DNA of 64,000 bases from Tissierella sp. MB52-C2 (GTDB lineage Bacteria > Bacillota > Clostridia > Tissierellales > Tissierellaceae). The position numbers and the translations under genes are program-made. Shown in pieces: positions 10,094-20,583 of the stretch (positions are counted from its first letter, which is position 1; every line of letters starts with the position of its first letter). The notes beneath the pieces are model-generated. The model saw only the letters and a program-made list of their open reading frames with translations. It was not told the origin of the DNA and ran no database searches. The DNA is taken from positions 3,450,643 to 3,514,642 of the forward strand of contig NZ_CP133261.1 in the NCBI RefSeq assembly GCF_030931715.1. The letters run 5' to 3'.

Positions 10094-11425
10094 TTATTCT
10101 CTTACCATATTAACAAACTTAGTAAATTCTTTCTTAAATACTAATTCAATACTTCCAGTTGGTCCATTTCTATGTTTTGCTATAATTACTTCTCCTATAT
10201 TTTTCTTTTCTGAGTCCTCATTATAATAATCATCCCTGTATAGGAAAAGTACTACGTCAGCATCCTGCTCTATGGCTCCAGACTCCCTAAGGTCAGATAA
10301 TATAGGTCTATGATCAGTTCTTAGTTCTGGGGCACGGCTTAGCTGTGATAAGGCTATTACAGGGCAGTCCATCTCCTTAGCCAATGCCTTTAGACCTCTA
10401 GAAATTGTTGAAATCTCCTGTTGTCTACTTTCCTGTTTACCTTCTAATTGCATCAGTTGCAAATAGTCTATCATAACAAGGTCTAGCCCTTTTTCTATTT
10501 TCAACCTTCTGCATTTAGCTTTCATTTCCATCAATGAAATCCCTGGTGTATCGTCTATAAAAACATTTGCCTGAGATAAAGGACCCATAGAATTTATAAC
10601 CTGCAGCCACTCCTCCTCTTCAAGTCTTCCTGATATGATCTTTTGAAGATCCACATGGGCTGTGGCAGAAATCATTCTCTGTACTAGCTGTTCCTTAGAC
10701 ATCTCTAAGGAAAATACTGCTACACTTGCACTAGCTTTTAAGGCAGCATTAGTTACTATATTTACAGATATGGCAGTTTTTCCCATGGAAGGTCTAGCCG
10801 CCAATAGGACTAAGTCTGATTTTTGAAGCCCAGATAATTTGTTATCTAAGTCTATAAATCCAGTCGTAAGTCCAGTTAAAGTTCCTTGGTTTGCTGCTCT
10901 TTCTTCTATCTGAGAAAAGCTATCTAATAACACTTCACTAATAGGAGAAAATCCTTCTCTATGTCTTCCTTGAGTAATATCAAATATAGACTTTTCAGCC
11001 TTTTCTATTATGGTATTTACTTCATCTGAATTCTCATAGGATTTAGCAATTACATCATCGCAGGAATTAATTAGCCTTCTGAGAATAGATTTTTCTTCTA
11101 CTATTTTGCAATAATATTTCACATTGGCAGTCGTTGCTATACTACTGGAAATATTCGCAAGATAAGTAACACCACCAATATTTTCTAATGTTCCTCGCCT
11201 TTTTAATTCTTCTGATAAAGTAATTAAATCTACTGGTTCATTTTTATTAAATAATACTAATATGGATTCGAATATTTCCTTATTGGCTTCTTTGTAGAAA
11301 TCATCTGGTCTAATGATTTCTATTGCCGTATTTATAGCTTCTTTATTTAAAATCATAGCTCCTAATACCGATTGTTCTGCTTCTAGGCTATGAGGTGGAA
11401 CTCGTCCAATTAGTGCTGTTTCCAT
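10094..11425 (-). CDS. dnaB: Replicative DNA helicase DnaB (DnaC in Bacillus nomenclature)
   Basis: Hexameric 5'-3' helicase of the replication fork. 443 residues: an N-terminal DnaB domain starting PPHSLEAEQSVLGAMILNKEA, a linker, and a RecA-like motor. The motor has Walker A AARPSMGKTA, Walker B LVMIDYLQLM and the arginine-rich LSDLRESGAIEQDADVV. Family length is normal. It follows rplI by 12 bp on the same strand, the usual rplI-dnaB pairing in Firmicutes. Confidence 0.97.
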   Translation of the reverse strand: METALIGRVPPHSLEAEQSVLGAMILNKEAINTAIEIIRPDDFYKEANKEIFESILVLFNKNEPVDLITLSEELKRRGTLENIGGVTYLANISSSIATTANVKYYCKIVEEKSILRRLINSCDDVIAKSYENSDEVNTIIEKAEKSIFDITQGRHREGFSPISEVLLDSFSQIEERAANQGTLTGLTTGFIDLDNKLSGLQKSDLVLLAARPSMGKTAISVNIVTNAALKASASVAVFSLEMSKEQLVQRMISATAHVDLQKIISGRLEEEEWLQVINSMGPLSQANVFIDDTPGISLMEMKAKCRRLKIEKGLDLVMIDYLQLMQLEGKQESRQQEISTISRGLKALAKEMDCPVIALSQLSRAPELRTDHRPILSDLRESGAIEQDADVVLFLYRDDYYNEDSEKKNIGEVIIAKHRNGPTGSIELVFKKEFTKFVNMVRE

Positions 11426-11437
11426 TTAATCACCCTA

Positions 11438-11881
11438 CTATTCTTTTACACTAACATTTAATTTTGCTAATATTTCAGCATATACTCTTACGTCTACTTG
11501 AGTATTGCCAAGGGATTTAATATTATCCTTTAATTCTATTTTTCTTCTATCTATATCTATTTTATGTTGTGCTTTTAATCCATCAGCTATATCCTTTGAA
11601 GTAATGGAACCAAATAATTTTCCACCTTCCCCTGATTTACCTTTAATTACTACTGTAATGGATTCTATCTTCTTTTTAAGTTCTAATGCAGCTTTATTTT
11701 CTTCTGCTTTTTTCTGAGCTTGCTCAGCTTTTTCTTCTTCCCATTTTTTCAGATTAGTTGGAGTTGCCTCTATTGCATCGCCTTTTGGCAATAAAAAGTT
11801 TCTAGCATAACCATCCTTTGCGTTTACCAAATCCCCAGCTTTACCTAAACCCTTTATATCTTTCATTAATATTACCTTCAT
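11438..11881 (-). CDS. rplI: 50S ribosomal protein L9
   Basis: Binds domain V of 23S rRNA. 147 residues beginning [30 protein letters not shown] is the L9 signature with the globular N domain. A long charged connecting helix ([21 protein letters not shown]) follows, then the C domain. Its start overlaps the stop of gdpP by 4 bp (ATGA), so translation is coupled. Confidence 0.97.
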   Translation of the reverse strand: MKVILMKDIKGLGKAGDLVNAKDGYARNFLLPKGDAIEATPTNLKKWEEEKAEQAQKKAEENKAALELKKKIESITVVIKGKSGEGGKLFGSITSKDIADGLKAQHKIDIDRRKIELKDNIKSLGNTQVDVRVYAEILAKLNVSVKE

Positions 11882-13878
11882 TCTTCTTCACCTTCCCTTA
11901 AAAATTTATCTATTGTTTCAGTAAGTATGGATTCTCCTTCATCCATACTAATATTATCTAATTGAGTACCGGCACTAGTTAAGTGTCCACCTCCACCTAA
12001 TTCCTCTAGGATTAATTGTACAGATATATTTCCCAGTGACCTTCCGCTAATATGAAGTTTATTATTTACATAGGTCATTACAAAGGAAGCCTCTACACCA
12101 TTTATATTTAAAAGCTCATTTGCAGCCTGTGCAGCTATTAAAAGTGAATCATCCATCTGTGTTTCAAGTCTACCTATGGCTATTTTCTCAAATATAATCC
12201 TAGAAGACTTTATTACTTCTGCTTTATATATAAATGTATTATAATCATCTCTAAATAATTGTCTTACCACTGTAGTATCTGCCCCTGCTCTTTTTAATGT
12301 AGAAGCTGCTTCAAAAGTTCTAACTCCTGTTTGAAAGCTAAAATTCTTTGTATCTACAGTTATACCAGCCATTAATGCCTCTGCCTCAAACTTAGTTAAA
12401 TTGATTTTATTGCTCATATAAGACAATACTTCTGTAACTAACTCGCAGGTAGAAGATGCATAGGGTTCCAAGTAAGTAAGGACAGGATCTTTTATAAATT
12501 CTACACCTCTCCTATGGTGATCTATGACTACTACCTTATCTGTATGATCTAAAAGATCTGGTGCTTCTGTAAAGCTAGGTTTATGGTTATCTACCACCAC
12601 CATTAAGCAATTATTATTTATTAGTTCTAAGGCCACTTCTGGAGTTATAATCCTCTCCAAAAGTTCTGGCTGTTCTTTCTCCATTTTTTCATAAACATTT
12701 TTAATAGATGGATTTTCTCCACTTAAAACTAAATATCCTTCTTTATCTCTATCACTTACACAGCGTAATATTCCTATTCCTGCACCAAAGGAGTCCATAT
12801 CCGGATTTTTATGTCCCATTACAAATACTTTATCAGCTTGGTCTATAAGCTGTCTTAAGGCATATCCTATGACCCTTGATTTTACTTTATTTCTCTTTTC
12901 TATGGCCTTTGTCTTACCACCATAGAAGCTTAATTGACTGCCAACTTGAACAACAGCTTGGTCTCCACCTCTCCCAAGGCCAACATCTATGGCCGCTCTT
13001 GCCTTTTCATAGGAGTCAAATGGAGTATTCCCACCTGCACCAACTCCCATACTTAATGTAATAGGAATTGCATTTCCTAAATTCAATTCCCTTAATTGAT
13101 CTAATATATCAAACTTTTTTGCTTCTATGCTTTTAAAAGCATGATTTTCCATTATTATAAAGTATTTATCGTTTTCATATTTTCTAACTACACCGTTATA
13201 CTTAGCAAAATATGAGTTAATATTTTTATCTATTTCTGCCATTACTAAGGGTCTATTTACTTCTGGAGTACTATTTTTTACGTCATCATAATTATCCACA
13301 TAGGCCAATGCTACTACTAGCCTTTCTCTATTATATCTATCTTCCAAACCTACAAAATTAGTATTATCAACGAAATAAAGCATTACTATCATATTGTTAG
13401 TACTATTAGTTTTTCTTGTATCTACTATATTAGGATATACCTTATAGATTCTATCTTCATATTTTACATCTAAGGGTTTTAAATCATTTTCCTTAAATAT
13501 ACCCTCTAGACTAATTCCTGGAATTAACTCTAATATCTTTTTATTTAATATATCTTCATCGTCTATCATTTTTAAAAATGGAGTATTATACCATGATATT
13601 GCCCTATTGTCATCTAACATAACCAAGGGAAATGGCATATTAAATATAGCGTGCTTTGTTGCAGACTCAAATTCATCTGCAAGGCCTTCCACGTGTCTCT
13701 TAAAAGCTTCCTCCTGTTTATGGGTATTTTTTATACTATGAAAAATTAAATATCCCAACAGAATTACACCTATTACCGCCAATATTGGTTGGTAAATCGA
13801 TATTATCACAAGTAAAACTCCAATGATTATAAGATTTACATTGTCTTCTAGCCATTTAAATATATTTTTTTTATCCAT
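11878..13878 (-). CDS. gdpP: Cyclic-di-AMP phosphodiesterase GdpP
   Basis: Membrane protein of 666 residues degrading c-di-AMP to pApA. Domains in order: two transmembrane helices (about 12-50), a PAS-like region, a degenerate GGDEF-like domain (about 180-310) lacking a canonical GGDEF motif, and a DHH/DHHA1 module. The DHH catalytic residues are visible as [31 protein letters not shown] and the C-terminal [13 protein letters not shown] of DHHA1. The order DUF2232-gdpP-rplI-dnaB is the conserved Firmicute yybS-yybT-rplI-dnaC block. Confidence 0.95.
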   Translation of the reverse strand: MDKKNIFKWLEDNVNLIIIGVLLVIISIYQPILAVIGVILLGYLIFHSIKNTHKQEEAFKRHVEGLADEFESATKHAIFNMPFPLVMLDDNRAISWYNTPFLKMIDDEDILNKKILELIPGISLEGIFKENDLKPLDVKYEDRIYKVYPNIVDTRKTNSTNNMIVMLYFVDNTNFVGLEDRYNRERLVVALAYVDNYDDVKNSTPEVNRPLVMAEIDKNINSYFAKYNGVVRKYENDKYFIIMENHAFKSIEAKKFDILDQLRELNLGNAIPITLSMGVGAGGNTPFDSYEKARAAIDVGLGRGGDQAVVQVGSQLSFYGGKTKAIEKRNKVKSRVIGYALRQLIDQADKVFVMGHKNPDMDSFGAGIGILRCVSDRDKEGYLVLSGENPSIKNVYEKMEKEQPELLERIITPEVALELINNNCLMVVVDNHKPSFTEAPDLLDHTDKVVVIDHHRRGVEFIKDPVLTYLEPYASSTCELVTEVLSYMSNKINLTKFEAEALMAGITVDTKNFSFQTGVRTFEAASTLKRAGADTTVVRQLFRDDYNTFIYKAEVIKSSRIIFEKIAIGRLETQMDDSLLIAAQAANELLNINGVEASFVMTYVNNKLHISGRSLGNISVQLILEELGGGGHLTSAGTQLDNISMDEGESILTETIDKFLREGEEE

Positions 13879-13891
13879 ATTAATCCCCCTA

Positions 13892-14854
13892 TTAGGATTT
13901 CGATCTTCTTAATTTTCTTGTGTCAAATATTGTATCTAATATACCTATAAATAATATAATACTGCTCATAGGTATGAATAAGGTCATCATACCCAAGATT
14001 AAAATCCTAAATACTAAGCGAACTTTAGATTTCTTTAAAAGAAAATCTACAACAGCTAATCCTTGAACTAAAAATACAAAGCTAACTAAAAATGTAATAT
14101 TAAATAACAGGGCATCGTGGTACTCTATCCCCAGTTGCTTTATTATAAAAGCTGCCACAAACATTACTCCAACTCCTGGAATAATATTTTTAGGTAATTT
14201 AAACTTAGAAAATCCTATGGTTTTCACTGCACCATATCCCATTTTCCTCAAAATTAATGATGATAAAAATACATTAATAGAACTTGTAACTAAAGAGAGT
14301 ATTCCTATCATAGATGGAATGAGAACTATAAGACTTCTATATGCACTTTCCAATAAATCTTTAGTCTGGAGTATCTCATAATTTGTCATTCCCATGTCTT
14401 TAAACATATCTATCTGTATAGTTAATATTTGAGTAAAGTCATTTTCTAACTGTTTAGTTAAGTCTAAGTCAGATATTTTCACTCCAAGAAACATTAATAT
14501 TACAATAGAAAGAAAAAATATTAAGGTGGAGATCGATATGATTTCCATAGTAGTTTTTCTTTTTATTATACAATAGTTTATCACAAGACTTAAAGGTAGA
14601 AAAATTAGGATAAGTAATGCATTGGATGCAAACCCAAGAAGCGCTCCTACTATTATAAAGGATATTACCATACTAATGGCATTGACATATATATTATTTC
14701 TTATGCCTAGAACTATGAAAGGTAATGGGATAAACAACATCAATAAAGGTAAGAAATGAATTCCGTAAACTATGTACAAGGCCATAATAGATATTATTAC
14801 TATACTTTCTGTTATGCTTTTCTTTATTTTATCATTATTATTCAAAAATTTCAC
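13892..14854 (-). CDS. DUF2232 membrane protein (YybS-like)
   Basis: 320 residues with about eight hydrophobic segments. The position directly upstream of gdpP (13-bp gap) and features such as FSKFKLPKNIIPGVGVMFVA near residue 215 and the C-terminal membrane cluster match YybS/DUF2232. Function is unknown; an S-component-like transport fold has been suggested for relatives. It is probably co-expressed with gdpP. Confidence 0.82.
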   Translation of the reverse strand: MKFLNNNDKIKKSITESIVIISIMALYIVYGIHFLPLLMLFIPLPFIVLGIRNNIYVNAISMVISFIIVGALLGFASNALLILIFLPLSLVINYCIIKRKTTMEIISISTLIFFLSIVILMFLGVKISDLDLTKQLENDFTQILTIQIDMFKDMGMTNYEILQTKDLLESAYRSLIVLIPSMIGILSLVTSSINVFLSSLILRKMGYGAVKTIGFSKFKLPKNIIPGVGVMFVAAFIIKQLGIEYHDALLFNITFLVSFVFLVQGLAVVDFLLKKSKVRLVFRILILGMMTLFIPMSSIILFIGILDTIFDTRKLRRSKS

Positions 14855-14856
14855 CT

Positions 14857-15177
14857 CTAATCTTTATGGTTGTCTATAAATTCCAACAATATACTTAAAT
14901 CTCCATACCATTTTTCTATTTTATGTTCTTCTATTAGATTTAATTGAATATTATCTCTTAAAGTTGATTTTATACTTTCATAGGATAACCCTAATCTTTT
15001 ACCTAAAAGCAAAGATTCTAATATAAGATTGGAAATATTATCTTCAAGGTTTTCCTTAGTATTTTCTTCTCCATTTGCCAGAGTAGTATAAAGGTTAGCA
15101 ACTGTACTAAGCAACTGAGCCTTTAACCACTCTACAGTCTTCATATTCTTTATAATATCTACGTCTTTGTTCTTCAT
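14857..15177 (-). CDS. MazG-like family protein
   Basis: A 106-residue all-helical protein (EWLKAQLLSTVANLYTTLANGEENTKENLEDNISNLILESLLLGKRLG) with the acidic helices of small MazG-like proteins. These resemble nucleoside-triphosphate pyrophosphohydrolases, but I do not see a full EExxE metal site, so catalysis is doubtful. It precedes the DUF2232 gene by 2 bp and is probably translated with it. Confidence 0.65.
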   Translation of the reverse strand: MKNKDVDIIKNMKTVEWLKAQLLSTVANLYTTLANGEENTKENLEDNISNLILESLLLGKRLGLSYESIKSTLRDNIQLNLIEEHKIEKWYGDLSILLEFIDNHKD

Positions 15178-15251
15178 CTATTCCCATCCTTTAATTTATA
15201 TTTTAGCCTTATTAAAATAATACAAATTATCAGGACATAAGTCAAATAAAA

Positions 15252-15272
15252 AAGAGAGGATTATCCTCTCTT
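15252..15272 (-). terminator. Terminator of rpsF-ssb-rpsR
   Basis: 9-bp stem AAGAGAGGA/TCCTCTCTT with a 3-nt loop followed by TTTTTTATTT on the minus strand, overlapping the rpsR stop codon. Confidence 0.85.
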
Positions 15273-15495
15273 ATTCTGCACTATATGGTAATAATGCTAC
15301 TTGTCTTGCTCTTTTTATAGCTGTTGTAAGTTCTCTTTGATGTTTTGAGCAGTTGCCTGAAATTCTTCTAGGAAGAATTTTGCCTCTTTCCGTTATATAT
15401 TTTTTAAGTTTATTTATATCTTTATAATCTATATTACTAGATTTATCTGCACAAAAGCTACAAACTCTTTTTCTTGGTTTAAATCTTCTTTGCAT
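15271..15495 (-). CDS. rpsR: 30S ribosomal protein S18, zinc-ribbon form
   Basis: Binds 16S rRNA as a heterodimer with S6. 74 residues with [17 protein letters not shown] and [18 protein letters not shown], both diagnostic of S18. It keeps a CxxC (VCSFC) plus NCSKH pair, the zinc-binding (C+) type of S18. Last gene of the rpsF-ssb-rpsR operon. Confidence 0.97.
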   Translation of the reverse strand: MQRRFKPRKRVCSFCADKSSNIDYKDINKLKKYITERGKILPRRISGNCSKHQRELTTAIKRARQVALLPYSAE

Positions 15496-15509
15496 CTCTT
15501 TACCTCCTT

Positions 15510-15950
15510 CTAGAATGGAATATCGTCATTATCAGTAGGATGGAAGCCCTCTATACCACCAAAATCTGAAGAAGAATCATTGAAACCTGGGGTTTGATTC
15601 TTATCTCCCCACTCTAGAAATTCAACATTATTAGCTACAACCTCTGTAGTATATACTCTTTGACCCTCTTTTTCATAAGAGCCAGTTTGGATTCTACCTT
15701 GAATAGCTACTAATCTACCTTTTGCTAAGTAGTTAGCACAATTTTCAGCAGGTTTTCCCCATACTACTATGTTTATAAAATCAGCCGTTGGTTGATTTCT
15801 AGATTCCATTTCTTGTTTCTTTTCCCTTGAAAGTCCCTTATCTACTGCCATTCCAAATCTTGCAACAGCAGCACCGCTTCCAGGTATATATCTTAGTTCT
15901 GGATCTCTTGTTAGCCTTCCAATCAATACAACATTATTCAATATTTTCAC
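15510..15950 (-). CDS. ssb: Single-stranded DNA-binding protein
   Basis: 146 residues: OB fold ([20 protein letters not shown] ... [12 protein letters not shown]) followed by a disordered linker and the acidic tail DNDDIPF, which recruits partner proteins. Lies between rpsF and rpsR, the standard arrangement. Confidence 0.97.
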   Translation of the reverse strand: MKILNNVVLIGRLTRDPELRYIPGSGAAVARFGMAVDKGLSREKKQEMESRNQPTADFINIVVWGKPAENCANYLAKGRLVAIQGRIQTGSYEKEGQRVYTTEVVANNVEFLEWGDKNQTPGFNDSSSDFGGIEGFHPTDNDDIPF

Positions 15951-15961
15951 CTTCCCTTAGA

Positions 15962-16243
15962 TTATTCATCTTCTCTAGTGATCATGTGTCTCATAATGCT
16001 GTCAGAAATTCTAGCAACCCTATCTAACTCTTTAATAACTTCTGGTGTACCTTCAAAGTTTATAAGTACATAATATCCTTCAGCTATATCATCAATTAGA
16101 TATGCAAGTTTTCTAGTTCCCCACTCATCAATGTTTGTTATAGCTCCGTCAGCTTCAATTATACCTTTGAATCTTTCAAGAACTTGAACTCTTTTTTCCT
16201 CTTCATTTGGTAAAAAGATAAACACCGCTTCATATTTTCTCAT
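15962..16243 (-). CDS. rpsF: 30S ribosomal protein S6
   Basis: Starts MRKYEAVFIFLPNEEEKRVQVLERF, typical S6; 93 residues. The frame opens three codons earlier at a GTG, but the ATG at 16243 is eight bases from GGAGG and gives the family N-terminus. First gene of the S6-SSB-S18 operon. Confidence 0.96.
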   Translation of the reverse strand: MRKYEAVFIFLPNEEEKRVQVLERFKGIIEADGAITNIDEWGTRKLAYLIDDIAEGYYVLINFEGTPEVIKELDRVARISDSIMRHMITREDE

Positions 16244-16260
16244 ACATTTCACCTCCCTAT

Positions 16261-16300
16261 GGACTATCGGCTCTATATTTAGTTATAGAGCAAGGATTAC
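16261..16300 (-). promoter_or_regulatory. Candidate S6:S18 autoregulatory leader hairpin
   Basis: In the rpsF 5' UTR a perfect 7-bp stem GCTCTAT/ATAGAGC (16291-16285 with 16276-16270) encloses an 8-nt loop. It is followed at once by CCG on the minus strand. S6:S18 autoregulatory leaders use a CCG element beside such a hairpin. The match is by eye to the general pattern, not to an alignment. Confidence 0.4.
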
Positions 16301-16306
16301 CAAAGT

Positions 16307-16335
16307 ATTATACCACTTATGATGAGAGTATGCAA
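16307..16335 (-). promoter_or_regulatory. Promoter of rpsF-ssb-rpsR
   Basis: TTGCAT (16335-16330) and TATAAT (16312-16307), 17-bp spacer, on the minus strand. Confidence 0.75.
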
Positions 16336-16423
16336 GAAAATTTAAATACCTTTTATATAATAATTATGTCCAGATTTTACATTTCTTTTAATTTATAAAA
16401 TACCATAATATTTAATCATATGA

Positions 16424-16984
16424 TCAATCAATTTGTAGTAGTTCTACTCCTTCTTGAGGCTCAATATATATTTCAAATGCGCCTGTTGCCTTATATCCTA
16501 TTAAAGCTATTATATTCTCTCCTTTCGATAAAGAATAGGTTGCTTTTTCTGTAACAGATTCTTTCATAAGTTCAACTAATTCACCATTGGATAAAATTAT
16601 AAATACTTTGAAGTCATCTTCTGGAGCAGAATTTTTATAGGATATTACTACATCACATTCATTTTCTGTATTTATTGAAACATAATGGTGAACACCTGTA
16701 AATTTACTAAATTTAAAAGAAAACCCATTTATCTCAGGGGTAGACCCTCTAGTTAGGAAGAACCTACCAATTGAATTATTTATTATCATATTCTCGCCTA
16801 TATCTTCTAAATTATTTAGTTCTGACCATTTTTTTATGTTTGACTTCTCTTCCAATGTATTTACAACATTCGTATTTCCTTTAGTCATATTATCATCTTT
16901 AATAGAATTTTTCCTATATAAAGAAAATATAGTCAAAATTATGATAGCAGATAAAATTAAAAAGACAAAATTTCTCTTAGACAT
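16424..16984 (-). CDS. Membrane-anchored protein of unknown function
   Basis: Not recognised. 186 residues if started at MSKRNFVFLILSA, where AGGGGAG is well placed; the open frame extends 15 codons further. An N-terminal membrane anchor (about 5-22) is followed by a polar linker and a beta-rich extracytoplasmic domain. It stands alone between the rpsF operon and pstS, which is transcribed divergently. The C-terminal part (YSLSKGENIIALIGYKATGAFEIYIEP) resembles a beta-sandwich carbohydrate-binding-type fold only in general texture. Confidence 0.6.
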   Translation of the reverse strand: MSKRNFVFLILSAIIILTIFSLYRKNSIKDDNMTKGNTNVVNTLEEKSNIKKWSELNNLEDIGENMIINNSIGRFFLTRGSTPEINGFSFKFSKFTGVHHYVSINTENECDVVISYKNSAPEDDFKVFIILSNGELVELMKESVTEKATYSLSKGENIIALIGYKATGAFEIYIEPQEGVELLQID

Positions 16985-17131
16985 AACAAGCATCTCCCCT
17001 TTACATTTACATAAGCTTACCATATACATAAATTTAAATAAATAAATTTAATCCACTATTTTATATCACAATTCGACGTTTTTTACTTCCAATTAAACAT
17101 TTACTATTTATAATAATATCAGCTAATTAAT

Positions 17132-17153
17132 TTTACATAAACTTTACATTATC
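17132..17153 (+). promoter_or_regulatory. Tandem Pho box upstream of pstS
   Basis: Two 11-bp direct repeats, TTTACATAAAC (17132-17142) and TTTACATTATC (17143-17153). They are followed by further ACA-type half sites and a TATACT (near 17182) about 30 bp downstream. This is the format of PhoP/PhoB operators, and no good -35 hexamer is present, as usual for activated Pho promoters. The regulator encoded at 21617 is the likely binder. Confidence 0.7.
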
Positions 17154-17217
17154 ATAACAATAGATTTAACATTCCTCCTATATACTAAAGGCAAATAGTA
17201 AAAAGGGAGGAAATAAA

Positions 17218-18123
17218 GTGAAAAGAATAATTGTTTTAACATTATCATTTATTTTAGCAGTATCACTTCTTGTAGGATGTAAACCAAATAATCAAAATGG
17301 AGAAAATATTGAAACAGGTGAAGGTAGTAAAAAAGAATTTGATTTATCAAAAGAAATCGTCGTAGTTACTAGGGAAGAAGGTTCAGGTACAAGAGGTGCT
17401 TTTGTTGAATTAACAGGAATAGAAGAAAAAGATAGTAGTGGTAATAAAGTAGATAGAACTACAAAAGAAGCTATTACTCAAATGAAAACAGATACTGTAC
17501 TTACAACAGTTGCTGGAGACGAGTATGCCATAGGATATATATCTACAGGTTCTCTTCAAGATACAATAAAAGCATTAAGTATAGATGGAATAGAGCCTAC
17601 AACTGAAAATATCAAAAATGGCAATTATAAGATAGCAAGACCTTTCAATATCGCAACAAAACATGAAGTTTCTGAAATTACACAAGATTTTATAGACTTT
17701 ATAATGAGTAAGGAAGGTCAAGAAATAGTTTCAAAATCTTATATAGCTATAGATGATAATCCAGAAGTATATAGCGGAAATAAACCAGCTGGAAAAATAG
17801 TTGTTGCTGGTTCTTCATCTGTTACACCAGTTATGGAAAAACTTAGAGAAGCTTATCTTGAAATCAACCCAAATGCTGAAATTGAAATACAACAATCTGA
17901 CTCATCAGCAGGTATAAAAGCTGCAACAGATGGTACTTGTGATATAGGTATGGCTTCAAGAGCATTAAAAGATAGTGAAATAACAGGACTTCAAAGTATG
18001 GAAATAGCTTTAGATGGAATTGCAGTAATTATCAATCCTAACAATACTTTAACTGATATATCTTTAGAAAATGTAAAAAAAGTATTTATAGGAGAATTTA
18101 CTAACTGGAGTGACATTAAATAA
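17218..18123 (+). CDS. pstS: Phosphate-binding lipoprotein PstS, domain order permuted
   Basis: High-affinity phosphate-binding lipoprotein of the Pst transporter; 301 residues with lipobox LLVGC (Cys21). The phosphate-contacting motifs are in reversed order compared with classical PstS. REEGSGTRG comes first (residues 52-60), while the GSSSVTP loop, normally N-terminal, begins at residue 198. The chain ends in VFIGEFTNWSDI, which in classical PstS lies before the REEGSGTR part. This is a circular permutation; I recall the same arrangement in other clostridial PstS proteins. First gene of pstSCAB-phoU. The start codon is GTG with AGGGAGG. Confidence 0.92.
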   Translation: MKRIIVLTLSFILAVSLLVGCKPNNQNGENIETGEGSKKEFDLSKEIVVVTREEGSGTRGAFVELTGIEEKDSSGNKVDRTTKEAITQMKTDTVLTTVAGDEYAIGYISTGSLQDTIKALSIDGIEPTTENIKNGNYKIARPFNIATKHEVSEITQDFIDFIMSKEGQEIVSKSYIAIDDNPEVYSGNKPAGKIVVAGSSSVTPVMEKLREAYLEINPNAEIEIQQSDSSAGIKAATDGTCDIGMASRALKDSEITGLQSMEIALDGIAVIINPNNTLTDISLENVKKVFIGEFTNWSDIK

Positions 18124-18134
18124 AGGGTGATTAA

Positions 18135-18992
18135 ATGAAAAGAAAATTTTTAGACAAATTTATGGAGATAATATTTTTTATCTCCGCTTGTGTTTCTATA
18201 ATATCTGTAATTTTAATATGTTATTTTATGTTTGCCAATGGTATACCAGGGATTAAAAAAATTGGTGTATTCAATTTTTTATTTGGATTAGATTGGTCTC
18301 CTTCTAATATACCACCATCCTTTGGAATATTTCCTATGATTGTTGGAAGTATTTATGTAACCTTTGGTGCCATAATAATCGGAGTTCCAATTGGAGTCTT
18401 AACTGCCATATATCTGGCTAAGTTTTGCTCACCTAGATTATATAAATATCTAAAACCAGCAGTCAATTTAATGGCTGGAATTCCTTCAATTATATATGGT
18501 TTCTTTGGACTTGTTGTACTTGTACCTCTAATAAGGAATATATTTGGCGGCACAGGCTCTAGTATATTAACAGCCTCCATACTACTTGGCATTATGATTT
18601 TGCCAACTATAATAGGTCTTTCAGAATCTGCCATTAGAGCAGTACCTAATTCTTATTATGAAGGAGCTGTGGCTCTAGGTGCTACTCATGAATATTCAAT
18701 AGTTTTCGCCATGTTACCTGCAGCAAAATCTGGTATACTTTCGTCTATAGTTCTTGGAATTGGCAGAGCCATAGGTGAAACCATGGCAGTAATCATGGTA
18801 GCAGGAAATCAGGCTCGTATGCCTAATGGAATATTAAAAGGTGTACGTACTCTTACTGCTAATATTGTAATAGAAATGGGATATGCTGCAGACCTTCATA
18901 GAGAAGCTTTAATTGCAACAGGTGTAGTATTATTTGTATTTATTTTGATAATAAATGGATTATTCTCCATATTAAAAAGGAAGGTGTTTTAA
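18135..18992 (+). CDS. pstC: Phosphate ABC transporter permease PstC
   Basis: 285-residue inner permease with six membrane helices and the EAA-type coupling loop (SYYEGAVALGATHEY). N-terminal KRKFLDKFMEIIFFISA and the stretch GIPSIIYGFFGLVVLVPL are typical of PstC. Pairs with PstA. It follows pstS by 11 bp. Confidence 0.95.
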   Translation: MKRKFLDKFMEIIFFISACVSIISVILICYFMFANGIPGIKKIGVFNFLFGLDWSPSNIPPSFGIFPMIVGSIYVTFGAIIIGVPIGVLTAIYLAKFCSPRLYKYLKPAVNLMAGIPSIIYGFFGLVVLVPLIRNIFGGTGSSILTASILLGIMILPTIIGLSESAIRAVPNSYYEGAVALGATHEYSIVFAMLPAAKSGILSSIVLGIGRAIGETMAVIMVAGNQARMPNGILKGVRTLTANIVIEMGYAADLHREALIATGVVLFVFILIINGLFSILKRKVF

Positions 18993-19820
18993 TTGACTAA
19001 ATTAAGTAAGCTGATTAAAACTCTTGTAATGCTTTCAGCATTTTTAACCTTCTCTATTTTATTTATTATAATTGGATATATTTTAATGAAAGGAATTCCA
19101 CATATAAAACCTTCTCTATTTGCTTTAGAGTATACAACAGAAAATGTTTCCTTATTTCCAGCTATAATTACTACTTTAATAATGACATTTTTATCCTTAT
19201 TGATTTCCTGTCCAATTGGAATATTTACTGGAATATTTCTTATTGAATATGCAAGGAAGGGAAATAAATTGGTTGAAACAATAAGGCTAACTACAGAAAC
19301 TCTCTCTGGCATACCTTCTATTGTTTATGGTTTATTTGGACTATTATTCTTTGTAACAAGCTTAGGTATGGGATTTTCTATTTTATCTGGTGCTCTGACT
19401 TTATCTATTATGATCCTTCCTCTTATAATTAGGGCAACAGAGGAAGCCCTTTTAGCTGTTCCTAATAATCTTCGTGAAGCAAGTTTTGCTTTAGGTGCAG
19501 GAAAACTTAGAACTATATTTAAAATAGTCTTACCTACAGCAATACCTGGAATATTTTCTGGAATTATCCTTGCCATAGGTAGAATTGTGGGAGAAACTGC
19601 TGCCCTTGTATATACTGCTGGCACAGTACCTCAAATACCTAAAAATTTATTTTCATCAAGCAGGACTTTGGCAATTCATATGTATTCTCTTTCTAGCGAA
19701 GGTTTGTATACTAATGAAGCCTATGGTACAGCTGTAGTACTTTTATTAGTAGTCATAGGAATTAATGGATTATCATCTTTAATAGCTAAAAAATTAAGGA
19801 AAGGTGAGTTAAATGGATAA
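18993..19820 (+). CDS. pstA: Phosphate ABC transporter permease PstA
   Basis: 275 residues, six membrane helices, coupling loop [18 protein letters not shown] and [15 protein letters not shown]. It begins with TTG directly after the pstC stop codon and overlaps pstB by 8 bp, so the three are tightly coupled. Confidence 0.95.
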   Translation: MTKLSKLIKTLVMLSAFLTFSILFIIIGYILMKGIPHIKPSLFALEYTTENVSLFPAIITTLIMTFLSLLISCPIGIFTGIFLIEYARKGNKLVETIRLTTETLSGIPSIVYGLFGLLFFVTSLGMGFSILSGALTLSIMILPLIIRATEEALLAVPNNLREASFALGAGKLRTIFKIVLPTAIPGIFSGIILAIGRIVGETAALVYTAGTVPQIPKNLFSSSRTLAIHMYSLSSEGLYTNEAYGTAVVLLLVVIGINGLSSLIAKKLRKGELNG

Positions 19821-20568
19821 AATCGTAGTTGAAAATTTAAATCTATATTATGGGGATTTTCAAGCCCTTAAAAATATAAATATAAATATTCCCAAAAATC
19901 GTATTACTGCTTTTATAGGTCCTTCTGGTTGTGGTAAATCTACATTTCTTAAAGCCCTTAATAGAATGAATGATTTAGTTTCTGATTGTAAAATAGAAGG
20001 TAAAGTTTTAGTAGATAAAGAGAATATTTATGATGACGGAAATATAAATATAAATAATTTAAGAAAACGTATAGGTATGGTTTTTCAAAAACCAAATCCT
20101 TTTCCAATGAGTATATATGATAATATCGCCTTTGGTCCTCGTACTCATGGAATAAAATCAAAAAGTGAATTAGATGAAATAGTAGAAAAAAGCCTTAAGA
20201 ATGCTGCCATATTCAATGAAGTAAAGGACAGGCTAAAGAAAAACGCCCTAGAACTTTCCGGTGGACAACAGCAAAGGATATGTATAGCAAGGGCTTTAGC
20301 TGTTGAACCAGAGGTACTCTTATTGGATGAACCTACAAGTGCTCTTGATCCAATATCCACCATCAAAATCGAAGAATTAGTTGAGGACTTGAAGGATATT
20401 TATACTATAGTTATGGTGACTCATAATATGCAGCAGGCAACTCGTATCTCCGATAAAACTGCATTCTTCTTATCAGGAGAATTAGTTGAATTTGATGATA
20501 CAGATATTATATTCTCTAATCCAAAAGATAAACGTACTGAAGATTATATTACTGGAAGATTTGGTTAA
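19813..20568 (+). CDS. pstB: Phosphate ABC transporter ATPase PstB
   Basis: 251-residue ATPase energising PstCA. Walker [10 protein letters not shown], signature LSGGQQQR, Walker [14 protein letters not shown], and [14 protein letters not shown] after the D-loop are diagnostic of PstB. Confidence 0.97.
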   Translation: MDKIVVENLNLYYGDFQALKNININIPKNRITAFIGPSGCGKSTFLKALNRMNDLVSDCKIEGKVLVDKENIYDDGNININNLRKRIGMVFQKPNPFPMSIYDNIAFGPRTHGIKSKSELDEIVEKSLKNAAIFNEVKDRLKKNALELSGGQQQRICIARALAVEPEVLLLDEPTSALDPISTIKIEELVEDLKDIYTIVMVTHNMQQATRISDKTAFFLSGELVEFDDTDIIFSNPKDKRTEDYITGRFG

Positions 20569-20583
20569 AAGGAGCTGATATAA

